Origin: Bacillus sp. AFS015802
Lineage (GTDB): Bacteria; Bacillota; Bacilli; Bacillales; Bacillaceae_B
Length of the DNA stretch: 64,000 nt
Assembly (NCBI RefSeq): GCF_002561455.1
Contig: NZ_NTUP01000019.1
Coordinates: 1-64,000 of the forward strand
Direction: 5' to 3'
Made by a program: the position numbers and the translations under genes. Below the pieces are notes generated by a model. That model saw only the letters and a program-made list of their open reading frames with translations. It searched no databases and was not told the origin of the DNA. Shown in pieces: positions 1 to 7,645 of the stretch; the stretch's first letter is position 1, and each line of letters starts with the position of its first letter.

Positions 1-18
1 AATTCTTTTCACAGAAAA

Positions 19-72
19 AGGGACGGACCTTCATTCCTATGACCTGGTCATAGGAATCGAGGTCCGTCCCTC
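19..72. repeat. GGGACGGACC-family palindromic element, copy 1
   Basis: Long inverted repeat with arms GGGACGGACCT and AGGTCCGTCCC around an inner stem built on CCTATGACC and GGTCATAGG. It can fold into one long hairpin next to the end of the DUF2639 gene. The same architecture occurs at 62538-62596, and single arms are scattered through the last 15 kb of the window. Confidence 0.85.
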
Positions 73-79
73 TTATTTT

Positions 80-208
80 TTATTTTGTACGTTCTAATAG
101 GTTTGCCAGAACGTGTTTTTTGTATGATTCTACTTTGCGTTCTTCGTAGCGGCGCACTCCCGCTTTTTTTAGTTCTTCTACGTACCAGCCTTTGCTTCCG
201 ATATGCAT
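80..208 (-). CDS. yflJ: DUF2639 family small protein (YflJ-like)
   Basis: A 42-residue protein starting MHIGSKGWYVEEL and ending NLLERTK. The GSKGWYVEELK core followed by a basic, tyrosine-containing C-terminal half is the pattern I associate with the DUF2639/YflJ family of short Bacillus proteins of unknown function. There is no signal peptide or membrane segment. The start at 208 is preceded by GAAAGGA at good spacing; an in-frame ATG 12 bases upstream at 220 overlaps that ribosome binding site and is unlikely. The stop is close to the palindromic element at 19-72, which may serve as its terminator. The family assignment is from memory of the motif. Confidence 0.75.
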   Translation of the reverse strand: MHIGSKGWYVEELKKAGVRRYEERKVESYKKHVLANLLERTK

Positions 209-585
209 TGAAATCAACATCCTTTCTTTGCGTAGTATTGATTGGAATCTCCGACTAACTCTTAAAGAGCTACGTTAAGATTGCTTACGGTTGTACATTG
301 TAACATCTCACTTTTTATGGGAAAAGGGGGTAAACGGAATTTTTCGGATTCATCCTTTTCTGAAAATTTTTTGGGGGAAAAATAAATTTTTTTATGAAAA
401 AAGTGATCCAAATATGAACCACCTCCGTTACCTTGTTGAAAAAGGGAGGCTTGGCGGATCTCGGTCCGGATATAACACGTGGAGAATCAGGTACAATCAA
501 CAACATTTGTACCTGGTACAAGCGGCGACCAGAAACCCCCAAACCTGCATTCCTTATATGAATCGGAAGGAGGTGACAAGACGCA
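209..585. other. intergenic region upstream of the secreted repeat genes
   Basis: About 375 bases without a convincing gene. An open frame at 291-728 crosses it but has no ribosome binding site, overlaps the next gene in another frame and has no recognisable composition. The region contains the TGTACCTGGTACA palindrome at 508-520 and a half-conserved copy 25 bases upstream. No clear sigma-A promoter was found. Confidence 0.5.
483..520. repeat. pitch-25 palindrome pair (TGTACCTGGTACA)
   Basis: A perfect odd-length palindrome TGTACCTGGTACA lies at 508-520. Exactly 25 bases upstream, at 483-495, is a degenerate copy that keeps the right half CAGGTACA. Motif and pitch are the same as in the five-copy array at 28888-29000. 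Confidence 0.65.
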
Positions 586-1779
586 GTGCAAAAACGCCTA
601 ATTCAGGCTTTGCTTTTTCTTGGAGTCATCAGTATTCCAACCTTTGCTTCAGCAGAGGGAGGACTTCTCTCCAATGTGACGGATGGAGTCAACGCTGTCA
701 CGGACAGTGCGACAGCAACCGTGAATGAAGCCGTGTCCGCTCCTGACGAGGAGAAGGACAAACCTTCTGAGGATGGTCAGCAGTCGAGAGGAAATATCCT
801 TTCCAATACAGTTGATTCGGTGACGGAAACGGTCGATGAGACGACAGAATCGGTTACCGAAACGGTGGATTCAGCGACGAAGACCGTGGGTGATACGGTT
901 AACAAAACGGTTGAACACACGACTAAACCAGTTACAGATATCGCAGGGGACTCAGCGGCTCCTGTAACGGAAACGGTGAACAACACTACCAAGGCCGTTA
1001 CCAAAACCGTTGAACAAACAACGAAATCTGTAACCGGAACAGTGGATTCAACCACGAAAACGGTCACCAACACGGTAGACAAAACAACGAAACCGGTGAC
1101 AGAATCATTGTCAGACGATAAACCTCTATTGGAGGTGGACCTGTCGGATGATCCCGAAGTGAAAGTGAATACAGGCGTCGTCGATGTCGAAGTATCCAAA
1201 GATCCAGAGGTGAAAGTGGATACCGGTACAGTCGAAGCAGACGTTTCAAAAGAACCCTCTGTCAAAGTGGACACGGGAGTCGTTGAAACGCCCGATGAGC
1301 CTATAATCGACACAGAGGATCAGGATAATGATGTCCCAGTGGAGACGGAAGATGTTCGAAAGGAACCAGTCAAAAAGGACGTTCCGGTCGAGTCTGATAG
1401 GAGCTCCATTAAGATGAGCAAAGCGAAAAGTTTAAGTGAAACCATACTTACAAAACCGGGAAAAGTGGAGGAAAAGGAATCCGTTCAGAACGCAGAACCT
1501 GTAAATCAGAAACAACAGCCTTTTCCAACCCGCAAAAAGGTGGAACCGGTCCTGACGACGAATACGATGAATTCAACAAATCAGTCATCCAGTACAAGCG
1601 GGATGAGCGGTCAGGTAACAGGAGCTTCTTCTTTATGGGTTGTGTCGGAGAAGCAAGCAACGGCCGTCCATTTCCAAAAGGTCAATATGTACGAAAAAAA
1701 CAATCTTTACTATGATCAGTGGTTAAACGCACCACCGTCCCAACCACCTCAAACTTCTCTTCTTTTCAAAAGTATATAA
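586..1779 (+). CDS. secreted repeat protein, Thr/Val-rich helical repeats
   Basis: 397 residues, GTG start preceded by GGAAGGAGGTGAC. Residues 1-23 are a signal peptide ending ASA. Residues about 75-176 are built from short Thr/Val/Lys repeats (TVDSTTKTVTNTVDKTTKP-like, roughly 7-15 residue periodicity), which suggests extended amphipathic helices. Residues about 180-235 hold three copies of a 16-residue unit around PEVKVDTGVV. The C-terminal third is low complexity and ends in a short, less repetitive tail. There is no LPXTG motif, lipobox or catalytic domain. It lies 33 bases upstream of a second secreted repeat protein and is probably co-transcribed with it. Surface, matrix or spore-coat roles are possible but nothing in the sequence decides between them. 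Confidence 0.7.
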   Translation: MQKRLIQALLFLGVISIPTFASAEGGLLSNVTDGVNAVTDSATATVNEAVSAPDEEKDKPSEDGQQSRGNILSNTVDSVTETVDETTESVTETVDSATKTVGDTVNKTVEHTTKPVTDIAGDSAAPVTETVNNTTKAVTKTVEQTTKSVTGTVDSTTKTVTNTVDKTTKPVTESLSDDKPLLEVDLSDDPEVKVNTGVVDVEVSKDPEVKVDTGTVEADVSKEPSVKVDTGVVETPDEPIIDTEDQDNDVPVETEDVRKEPVKKDVPVESDRSSIKMSKAKSLSETILTKPGKVEEKESVQNAEPVNQKQQPFPTRKKVEPVLTTNTMNSTNQSSSTSGMSGQVTGASSLWVVSEKQATAVHFQKVNMYEKNNLYYDQWLNAPPSQPPQTSLLFKSI

Positions 1780-1812
1780 ACTTAAAAACTTTTAAAAGGA
1801 GAGAAAAATAAA

Positions 1813-3135
1813 ATGAGAAAAAATGTATTTAGAACATTGGTTATGACAGGTGGATTAGCAGCAAGTCTTGCAATCGGAGGTCACACAAGCTTAGCAGCAG
1901 GGAATGATTCACTGCTGAACAGTAATGATGGAATACTGGAAAACGTCAACATCCTTGATTCAGAAGATGGTCTGTTGAATGGACTTAACATCGGCGGATC
2001 AAATGATGAATCGAATGCGGATGCCAGTGCTGATGCAAATGTCATCAATGAAACGGCTGTAGATGAAGAAAATGATTCTGTTTCAACTAACACTGGTACA
2101 GAAGCAACTTCAGATGTAAACGCAGCGGTTGAAGGAGAAGAAGAATCAGCGGAAGTGAATGCAGACACAGACGCATCTGTCATGAATGAAACGACAGTAG
2201 AGGAAGATTCAGCAACTTCAACAACAGAAGCGGGGACATCCCAGGATGTAAACGCAGCGGTTGAAGGAGAAGACGGATCAGCAGAAGTGAACGCTGATAC
2301 GGAAGCAGGAGTCATGAATGAAACTACGTACAGCGAAGAAGATGATTCCTTCACTTCAACAACAGAAGCGGGAGCGTCACAAGATGTGAATGCTGCTCTT
2401 GAAGGAGAAGACGGATCGGCAGCCGTAGAAACTATGACTGACGCTGGAATCATGAATGAAACCATGTACAATGAAGAAGATGATTCGTATACTTCTACCA
2501 CTTCCGGGAACCTTGCTTCGGACCTGAAAGCTTCTGCATCTGATGAAGATAATGAAGTGATGGCCGATGCGATGACGGATTCCAATGTGTGGGTTATGAC
2601 AGAGGGCAGTGAAGAAAACGATTCTTCTAAAACGTCCATCGGTACTGAATCTGCAAATGGTCTAGTACTTGGAACAGAAGACAAAGAAGATGGTGATTCT
2701 TCACAAGTAGAAGCGATGAACGATACTTCTTTCATGACAACAGTTGAAAACAGTGACGACTATTCCAAGTTCGAAGCAAATGCAGCGAATAACCTCATGC
2801 TTGGTGCTATGACGAACGATGAAGACAATGAATCTGCAGCTACTGTCATGAGCGCAGTGGAAGCGGGACTATGGGCTGAATCCATGGATTCTGAAGAAGA
2901 GTATACGAGTGCCGGGTTGAATGCAGGTACGGATACAGCTCTTGGATTCTTATCTTCTAGTGAGGACAATGAATCTTCTCTTCTATCAAAACTTGGTGTA
3001 AATGCTGATGCCAGCTACACTCAATGGGAAAATGAAGAGTCTTCAGATTCAGAGTTCAACCTTGGTCTTTCAACAGATCTTGGTCTAAATACAATGTTTC
3101 AGTCTGATGATGAAGGAATTGATCTAGGACTGTAA
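1813..3135 (+). CDS. secreted acidic repeat protein
   Basis: 440 residues, ATG start after AAAAGGAGAG. Residues 1 to about 29 form a signal peptide (basic start, hydrophobic core, SLAA). The mature protein is very acidic. From about residue 68 to 240 it contains repeats of about 44-46 residues with the pattern DVNAAVEGED, then a TD-A-VMNET segment, then EEDDS-TSTTEAG. Later repeats are more diverged (NLMLGAM, TALGFLSSSEDNES). DNA-level copies of the DVNAAVEGE segment start near 2113, 2245 and 2383. There is no anchor motif. Dense Asp/Glu loops between short hydrophobic strands would suit calcium-stabilised beta repeats, but that is inference. A terminator follows directly. Confidence 0.7.
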   Translation: MRKNVFRTLVMTGGLAASLAIGGHTSLAAGNDSLLNSNDGILENVNILDSEDGLLNGLNIGGSNDESNADASADANVINETAVDEENDSVSTNTGTEATSDVNAAVEGEEESAEVNADTDASVMNETTVEEDSATSTTEAGTSQDVNAAVEGEDGSAEVNADTEAGVMNETTYSEEDDSFTSTTEAGASQDVNAALEGEDGSAAVETMTDAGIMNETMYNEEDDSYTSTTSGNLASDLKASASDEDNEVMADAMTDSNVWVMTEGSEENDSSKTSIGTESANGLVLGTEDKEDGDSSQVEAMNDTSFMTTVENSDDYSKFEANAANNLMLGAMTNDEDNESAATVMSAVEAGLWAESMDSEEEYTSAGLNAGTDTALGFLSSSEDNESSLLSKLGVNADASYTQWENEESSDSEFNLGLSTDLGLNTMFQSDDEGIDLGL

Positions 3136-3144
3136 TAAAAAACG

Positions 3145-3177
3145 AAAGGAATGATCCATCTCGGATCATTCCTTTTT
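3145..3177. terminator. bidirectional terminator
   Basis: Stem AAAGGAATGATCC / GGATCATTCCTTT with a 5-base loop, A-rich on the left and T-rich on the right. It lies between the convergent secreted repeat gene and the MFS gene and can serve both. Confidence 0.9.
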
Positions 3178-3178
3178 A

Positions 3179-4468
3179 TTAATGAACAGCCTTCTTCAGT
3201 TCCATTTCTTCTTTTTCAAAGCGCTCGAACATGATGAAGAAGAGTCCGGCACTGATAAGAGCAAGTATGGAAAGAATGATGAACGTCCAATCATACCCCA
3301 CATATAGAGACAGGGTGATGGATAGAGGTGCAATCGTCCTGGCAATCGTGAAGCGCAGGCTGGCTGCGGCAAAATATTGTCCGCGCATATGATCCGGTGC
3401 AAGCTTGGATACGAAGCTTTGCTGGATACCGGCCGTCATCAGTTCCGCGAACGTGAACACCGCCATGCTGATCACAAACATCCATACGGAACTCGTTTGA
3501 CCAAACATGAAGATCGAAACCGCATAGATGACAGAAGACAGAATGAACACATTTCGTTCACGGAATTTCGTGATCCATCTCGTAATGACCACTGTAAGAA
3601 GGGCCACCAGGAATCCATTTTCCGACAGGATCAGTCCGAATACCTGCTCACTCACAAGGGTCAATGACCAGTCCCCGAAGCTGAACAGAGTGGCTTTATC
3701 CATGACATCTTTAATATATACGGGAATCAGGAGGTCCAATTGCATGAACGTTTGACCTACCAGGACTCCGGCTAAAATAAACAATAAGAACGTTTTATCG
3801 TTGAAAATGACGCTGTAGTCTTTGAATTGATCCGACAACACACTGTGCCAGGCTTTCTTTTTTCCCTCTGTGACAAGAAGCTTGTTCTTATCTGCCGGTG
3901 CCGTTTCCCTCGTCATTTTATATAGAAGCAGAGCTAAAAGCATACAAATAAGAGCAGCTGCGAGCAATAATTGAAAACGGTAGTGGACGTAGAAAATGCC
4001 TCCTAATATAGGCCCGACCACGACGGCGATATTAATGGATGTATAGAAGACGGCAAACACATGACTCCGGTCTTTCTCATCCACGACGTCTGCGACCATG
4101 GCCTGACTTGCCGGCCAATAAAACGAGCCGAACACCCCGACCAAGCTAAAACAGATGAAGCCGATCATGGCAGAATCGAGCCAAGGTGAACTGGCCAGTC
4201 CAAAGATCAAAAAAGCAAAGCCTTGTCCAAAGGCCGAGATGACCATCATCCTCTTGCGGCCGAAACGGTCCGCGCAGTAGCCTCCCATCAGATTCGCGAG
4301 TACGGCGAATACTTGTGAAAGAACCAATAATAATCCCGCTGTCTGTTTTCCGAACGACTCTGTGAAATAGATCGTCAAAAACGGAAAGAACATCCAGAAG
4401 GTAATGTTAATCGCTGCTTCCCCAAACAGCCGGACCTTTAAATTGCGGTCCCAATCCCGAATTCTCAT
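3179..4468 (-). CDS. MFS transporter (drug:H+ antiporter type)
   Basis: 429 residues, predicted 12 membrane helices, full length for the family. After helix 2 it has the MFS signature GGYCADRFGRKRMM. The short charged N-terminus MRIRDWDRNLKVR is typical of Bacillus DHA1-type efflux proteins. The central cytoplasmic loop is at about residues 185-215 (TRETAPADKNK). The start at 4468 follows an AGGGGAGGGA-like site. It is transcribed away from ampS. Its 540-base upstream region holds a helically phased ATTGCGTC array and a 16-base palindrome that resembles TetR-family operators. The substrate cannot be told from sequence. Confidence 0.85.
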   Translation of the reverse strand: MRIRDWDRNLKVRLFGEAAINITFWMFFPFLTIYFTESFGKQTAGLLLVLSQVFAVLANLMGGYCADRFGRKRMMVISAFGQGFAFLIFGLASSPWLDSAMIGFICFSLVGVFGSFYWPASQAMVADVVDEKDRSHVFAVFYTSINIAVVVGPILGGIFYVHYRFQLLLAAALICMLLALLLYKMTRETAPADKNKLLVTEGKKKAWHSVLSDQFKDYSVIFNDKTFLLFILAGVLVGQTFMQLDLLIPVYIKDVMDKATLFSFGDWSLTLVSEQVFGLILSENGFLVALLTVVITRWITKFRERNVFILSSVIYAVSIFMFGQTSSVWMFVISMAVFTFAELMTAGIQQSFVSKLAPDHMRGQYFAAASLRFTIARTIAPLSITLSLYVGYDWTFIILSILALISAGLFFIMFERFEKEEMELKKAVH

Positions 4469-4771
4469 CTAAATCCCTCCCCTTATGAAACTCTAGATGA
4501 ACTAGATTATCATAGCCCGACAGGACGAAATAAACAAGACTGATTTACTGGTATTTACAAACTATTTACTCATTCGGTATGAAGGCTTGAGATACCAAAT
4601 TCCCTATTTTGAATAGAGGGGTGGTTGATAGTGAAAATCTCCTTACGGGAGTGTGGATCCAGGTCATCGGCGGTGGAAATGGTGCAAAAGAGACTATGTG
4701 TATTGGTTTTTGGCAGATCGATAGGGAGAATGGAGGGATCGGTGCTGGATTGGTCATGGTCTGGAGAGGGG

Positions 4772-4881
4772 ATTGCGTCATTTTCGCGGGTTATTGCGTC
4801 AAAATAAAATTTATTGCGTCGTTTTTTTAATATTTGCGTCATTTTACAAAGGGATTGCGTCAAAATTTGGTTAATTGCGTC
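4772..4881 (+). repeat. six-copy ATTGCGTC array, 20-21 bp pitch
   Basis: ATTGCGTC or one-mismatch copies start at 4772, 4793, 4813, 4833, 4854 and 4874, that is at steps of 21, 20, 20, 21 and 20 bases. The 12-13 base spacers are AT-rich and not conserved. The pitch equals two helical turns, so all copies face the same side of the DNA, as in iteron or operator arrays. Confidence 0.9.
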
Positions 4882-4902
4882 TTTTTACAAATATAACCAT
4901 TA

Positions 4903-4918
4903 GACTGAGCGCTCAGTC
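4903..4918. promoter_or_regulatory. perfect 16-bp palindrome, TetR-operator-like
   Basis: GACTGAGCGCTCAGTC is a perfect inverted repeat 22 bases after the last ATTGCGTC copy. Its TGA-N-CG-N-TCA-like symmetry resembles operators of TetR-family repressors. No TetR gene lies in the window. A closely related 16-mer is at 43248-43263, also beside a pitch-20 array. Confidence 0.5.
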
Positions 4919-4944
4919 AACCTGACTAAAAACAAACCCCCCCA

Positions 4945-4985
4945 TCAAAAAACAAAACCCCAAAAGGCAGCCCAAGCCGCCTCCC
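4945..4985 (-). terminator. ampS terminator
   Basis: On the minus strand the stem GGCGGC / GCTGCC (one G-T pair) is followed by TTTTGGGGTTTTGTTTTTT, just after the ampS stop. Confidence 0.65.
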
Positions 4986-5009
4986 GGGGATTCACACTAC
5001 ATACTAAAA

Positions 5010-6242
5010 TTAAAACGCCCAACCACCATCGCGGAATACTGCTTCAGTCGAGCCGTCTTCTTTCACTCCATCAATGTTCATTTTGTCAGAACCAATCATG
5101 AAGTCAACGTGCGTGATGCTGTTGTTCAGGCCGTTTTTCTCAAGCTCTTCTTCACTCATTTTCTTTCCGCCTTCGATACAGAATGCATAAGCGTTCCCGA
5201 TCGCAAGGTGGTTTGATGCGTTCTCATCGAATAATGTGTTGTAGAATAATACATTCGATTGAGAGATCGGGGATTGATGTGGAACAAGGGCGATTTCACC
5301 AAGGTAGTGAGATCCTTCATCGGTATCCACAAGGCGCTTCAGGATTTCTTCGCCTTCTTCAGCCTTTACGTCCACGATGCGACCGTTTTCGAATGTGATC
5401 GTGAAGTTGTCGATCACGTTACCGCCGTAGCTGAGCGGCTTCGTGCTTGATACCGTACCGTTTACACCGGTCTTAAGTGGAACCGTGAATACCTCTTCCG
5501 TCGGCATGTTCGCCATGAATGTCGTTCCTTCTTCGTTCACACTTCCGGCTCCAACCCACAGATGGCCTTTCGGAAGCTCGATGGTCAGGTCCGTCCCTGG
5601 TGCTGTGTAATGAAGCTTCTGGTAGTTCTTTTCGTTCAGGTATTCGACTTTTTCGTGAAGGTTTGCGTCATGATCCTTCCATGCCTGTACAGGGTCAGCC
5701 TGGTCGGCACGGACCGCTTTGAAGATGGCATCCCATAACAGATCCACTTGCTCTTCTTCAGATGCATCCGGGAATACTTTTGCAGCCCAGTCTTTTGAAG
5801 GAGCGGCCAGTACACACCAGCTGACTTTGTCCGATTGGATGAACTGACGGTATTTGGACATCGCTTTACCGGCAACCTTCTGGAAGTTCGAGATGCGATC
5901 CGGATTGACGCCTTTTAACAGGTCCGGGCTTGAAGAGACGATGCTCATGAAAGCAGCTCCGCCTTCAGCAAGCGTTTCAACTTCACGTGCCTTCCACTCA
6001 GGGAACTCCTGGAATGCTTCATCCGGGGCAAGATCGTATTTCGTACGGTTGACGGTGTCATCGCTCCAGTTTACATATACGTGCTTCGCTCCTACTTCAT
6101 AGGCTTTCTTTACTACTAAGCGGACGAATTCTGCAGAGTCGATGGACGTGTTGATGACAAGGGTCTGACCCTTTTGAACATTCACTCCGACTTCGACTGC
6201 AAGATTAGCGTATTTCTCTAAATTTTGTTGGAAATTAGTCAT
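5010..6242 (-). CDS. ampS: M29 family aminopeptidase AmpS
   Basis: 410 residues, full length for peptidase family M29. These are cytosolic, usually dimeric, two-metal aminopeptidases that release N-terminal residues from peptides. Sequence patterns expected for the metal-binding C-terminal half are present: NMPTEEVFTVP (Glu ligand), YLGEIALVP (Glu), NHLAIGNAYAFC (His and Tyr) and THVDFMIG (His and Asp). The N-terminal half is the family's alpha/beta domain. The start at 6242 follows AAAAAGGAGAA. It is a single-gene unit with its own terminator, divergent from the downstream small oxidase-like gene. No irregularity was seen. Confidence 0.92.
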   Translation of the reverse strand: MTNFQQNLEKYANLAVEVGVNVQKGQTLVINTSIDSAEFVRLVVKKAYEVGAKHVYVNWSDDTVNRTKYDLAPDEAFQEFPEWKAREVETLAEGGAAFMSIVSSSPDLLKGVNPDRISNFQKVAGKAMSKYRQFIQSDKVSWCVLAAPSKDWAAKVFPDASEEEQVDLLWDAIFKAVRADQADPVQAWKDHDANLHEKVEYLNEKNYQKLHYTAPGTDLTIELPKGHLWVGAGSVNEEGTTFMANMPTEEVFTVPLKTGVNGTVSSTKPLSYGGNVIDNFTITFENGRIVDVKAEEGEEILKRLVDTDEGSHYLGEIALVPHQSPISQSNVLFYNTLFDENASNHLAIGNAYAFCIEGGKKMSEEELEKNGLNNSITHVDFMIGSDKMNIDGVKEDGSTEAVFRDGGWAF

Positions 6243-6478
6243 ATGTATTCTCCTTTTTTCAGAATGTTCTATTACATTCTTATTGTATCAGTGCGGACAC
6301 CGTTTGCAAGTGTTTACACCTATCTTTGTATCGTATGCAATAGAAAGGGAAAGTATTTGTGCATGGCCTTTACGAATATGAACGTTCTATGGCATCGGGG
6401 CAAGAAGCATAGCGTATATTTGGACAACTGTACTATAATGATGGAAGTATGATTTTGATGAAAAGGGGGAGGAATCCA

Positions 6479-6871
6479 GTGCCTTGGAATGTCCTTTTAT
6501 TACGAATGTCCGCCATTTATGGGTTTATCGGAGCGTTTCTCGGGTCTCATATGGCAGGAGCAGGATCGTATGCATTCAAGCCCATCCACGCCCATATACT
6601 GGTGGTCGGCTGGTTGAGCTTATTTGCCTATTCTTCTTATTATCGTTCTTATCAGGTGCCGAAATCTTCTAAACTGGCATTTGCCCATGTGTGGACAACG
6701 ATCATCGGTTCGATCGGATTGACCGTGGGGATGTGGATGTATAATTTGAATCCATTCAATCTGCCTTCAGGCTTTACGACCGTATTCTACATAGTCGGGG
6801 GAAGCACGCTGTTACTGAGCTTTTTCCTGTTTGTGCTGATGACATTTACGTACAGTGAAAGTAAAAAGTAA
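6479..6871 (+). CDS. small oxidase subunit I-like four-helix membrane protein
   Basis: 131 residues from a GTG start at 6479, chosen because GGGGGAGGA lies six bases upstream; longer starts at 6449 or 6458 lack a site. It has four predicted membrane helices. The segment FKPIHAHILVVGWLSLF at the second helix resembles the heme-ligand region of cbb3 oxidase and NO reductase subunit I, as in short proteins often labelled cytochrome oxidase subunit I-like. The rest of a catalytic subunit is absent, so it cannot be an oxidase by itself. It lies beside the NO regulator nsrR and hmp, with a shared bidirectional terminator, so a role in NO or oxygen handling is plausible but unproven. Confidence 0.65.
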   Translation: MPWNVLLLRMSAIYGFIGAFLGSHMAGAGSYAFKPIHAHILVVGWLSLFAYSSYYRSYQVPKSSKLAFAHVWTTIIGSIGLTVGMWMYNLNPFNLPSGFTTVFYIVGGSTLLLSFFLFVLMTFTYSESKK

Positions 6872-6913
6872 AGCGCGTTCCCGGTTGATATTCAGCCGTT
6901 TGGATCGTAGTGG

Positions 6914-6974
6914 TCAGCTGCTGATTATGGAGGATTATTCAGCAGCTGAATAATGGTTTATTTTCAGCAGCTGA
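6914..6974. repeat. TCAGC-W-GCTGA array, 25 bp pitch
   Basis: Odd palindromes TCAGCTGCTGA (6914), TCAGCAGCTGA (6939) and TCAGCAGCTGA (6964) are spaced at exactly 25 bases. A partial TCAGC copy lies at 6892. The spacers are unrelated. The same motif and pitch recur at 22258-22318. Confidence 0.85.
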
Positions 6975-6987
6975 ACTCAAAGCCCAC

Positions 6988-7026
6988 AAAAAAACTTCTC
7001 ACCGGCATCCGGTGAGAAGTTTTTTT
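6988..7026. terminator. bidirectional terminator between oxidase-like gene and nsrR
   Basis: Perfect stem ACTTCTCACCGG / CCGGTGAGAAGT with a 3-base loop, flanked by A and T tracts. It serves the convergent gene ends at 6871 and 7026. Confidence 0.93.
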
Positions 7027-7484
7027 CAGGTTGACGTTTCATCCCGCTCCTGCTCCTGAAAGAGGAACCGGTAGTCCATTGGATTCTGGATGAGGTCGGA
7101 CAGGGTGTAATCATCGAGGACAGAGAGATAGGCGTTCAATGCTTTACCAAGGACATGCTTCAAACCGCATACCGGTGTGATGATGCATGAGTTGTTTTCG
7201 GCATCGAAGCATTCGACAAGATGAAAATCCTCTTCGGTCGCACGGACAAGTTTTCCTATATTTATGTCTTCAGGGGACTTGGCAAGTTTGATTCCGCCGT
7301 TTCTGCCACGGATCGTTTCGATCATCCCCATTTTTCCGAGTTCATATGTCACTTTCATCAGGTGATTCTTTGAGATGCTGTAGGCATCTGCGATTTCTTT
7401 TATATTAGAGAGCTCGTCCTTCGGTTTTGAAGCGAGGAAAATCAGGACCCTCAGTGAGTAGTCAGTATATAATGTTAGTCTCAT
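7026..7484 (-). CDS. nsrR: NO-sensing Rrf2-family repressor NsrR
   Basis: 152 residues. The N-terminal winged helix (MRLTLYTDYSLRVLIFLAS) is typical of Rrf2 regulators. Three cysteines at residues 92, 100 and 106 (C-x7-C-x5-C) match the iron-sulfur ligands of B. subtilis NsrR in number and spacing. Nitrosylation of that cluster relieves repression in the family. I chose ATG at 7484 with AAAGGTGAG upstream; the longer GTG form at 7493 would overlap this site. It is divergent from hmp, and the shared 161-base gap carries two NsrR-type palindromes. Confidence 0.95.
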   Translation of the reverse strand: MRLTLYTDYSLRVLIFLASKPKDELSNIKEIADAYSISKNHLMKVTYELGKMGMIETIRGRNGGIKLAKSPEDINIGKLVRATEEDFHLVECFDAENNSCIITPVCGLKHVLGKALNAYLSVLDDYTLSDLIQNPMDYRFLFQEQERDETST

Positions 7485-7559
7485 GTATCTCACCTTTCCG
7501 TTCCGTTATATCCATTATACAGAAGGAAGTAAGCCTGTGTCTAAATGTGGCTGTTTTGT

Positions 7560-7586
7560 TAAAGATGTATTTATGATATTTCTTTA
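7560..7586. promoter_or_regulatory. NsrR box 1 (upstream)
   Basis: 27-base imperfect palindrome with half sites TAAAGATGTATTT and TGATATTTCTTTA. It has the same half-site sequence and length as box 2 and lies 47 bases upstream of it, in the nsrR-hmp intergenic region. Confidence 0.8.
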
Positions 7587-7606
7587 ATGGAAAAGTAGGA
7601 GTAGTC

Positions 7607-7633
7607 TAAAGATGTATTCAAAATATATCTTTA
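7607..7633. promoter_or_regulatory. NsrR box 2 (hmp-proximal)
   Basis: 27-base palindrome with half sites TAAAGATGTATTC and AAATATATCTTTA, close to the AAGATGTATTT-type operator known for Bacillus NsrR. It ends at the hmp ribosome binding site, so bound repressor would block transcription through the leader. Confidence 0.9.
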
Positions 7634-7645
7634 GAGGTGACCGAT

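Larger units (their letters stand above)
4469..5009. other. repeat-bearing intergenic region upstream of the MFS gene
   Basis: About 540 bases with no credible gene. The open frames here (4566-4863, 4609-4830) run through the repeats and lack ribosome binding sites. It holds the ATTGCGTC array (4772-4881), the GACTGAGCGCTCAGTC palindrome (4903-4918) and the ampS terminator (about 4945-4985). Confidence 0.7.

Noticed and set aside
291-728. 145-codon open frame before the first secreted repeat gene
   Set aside because: No ribosome binding site, overlaps the signal-peptide gene out of frame, and its translation has no family-like pattern.
777-2735. Long minus-strand open frames (777-1313 and 1881-2735) opposite the two secreted repeat genes
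   Set aside because: They mirror the repeats of the plus-strand genes, lack ribosome binding sites, and have Ser/Thr/Val low-complexity translations expected of an antisense shadow.
4609-4863. Overlapping open frames on both strands through the ATTGCGTC region
   Set aside because: Their frames are produced by the repeat array; no start site or plausible protein composition.
4772-4881. Possible CRISPR array from regularly spaced repeats
   Set aside because: Motif only 8 bases and spacers 12-13 bases, far below CRISPR dimensions, and no cas genes in the window.
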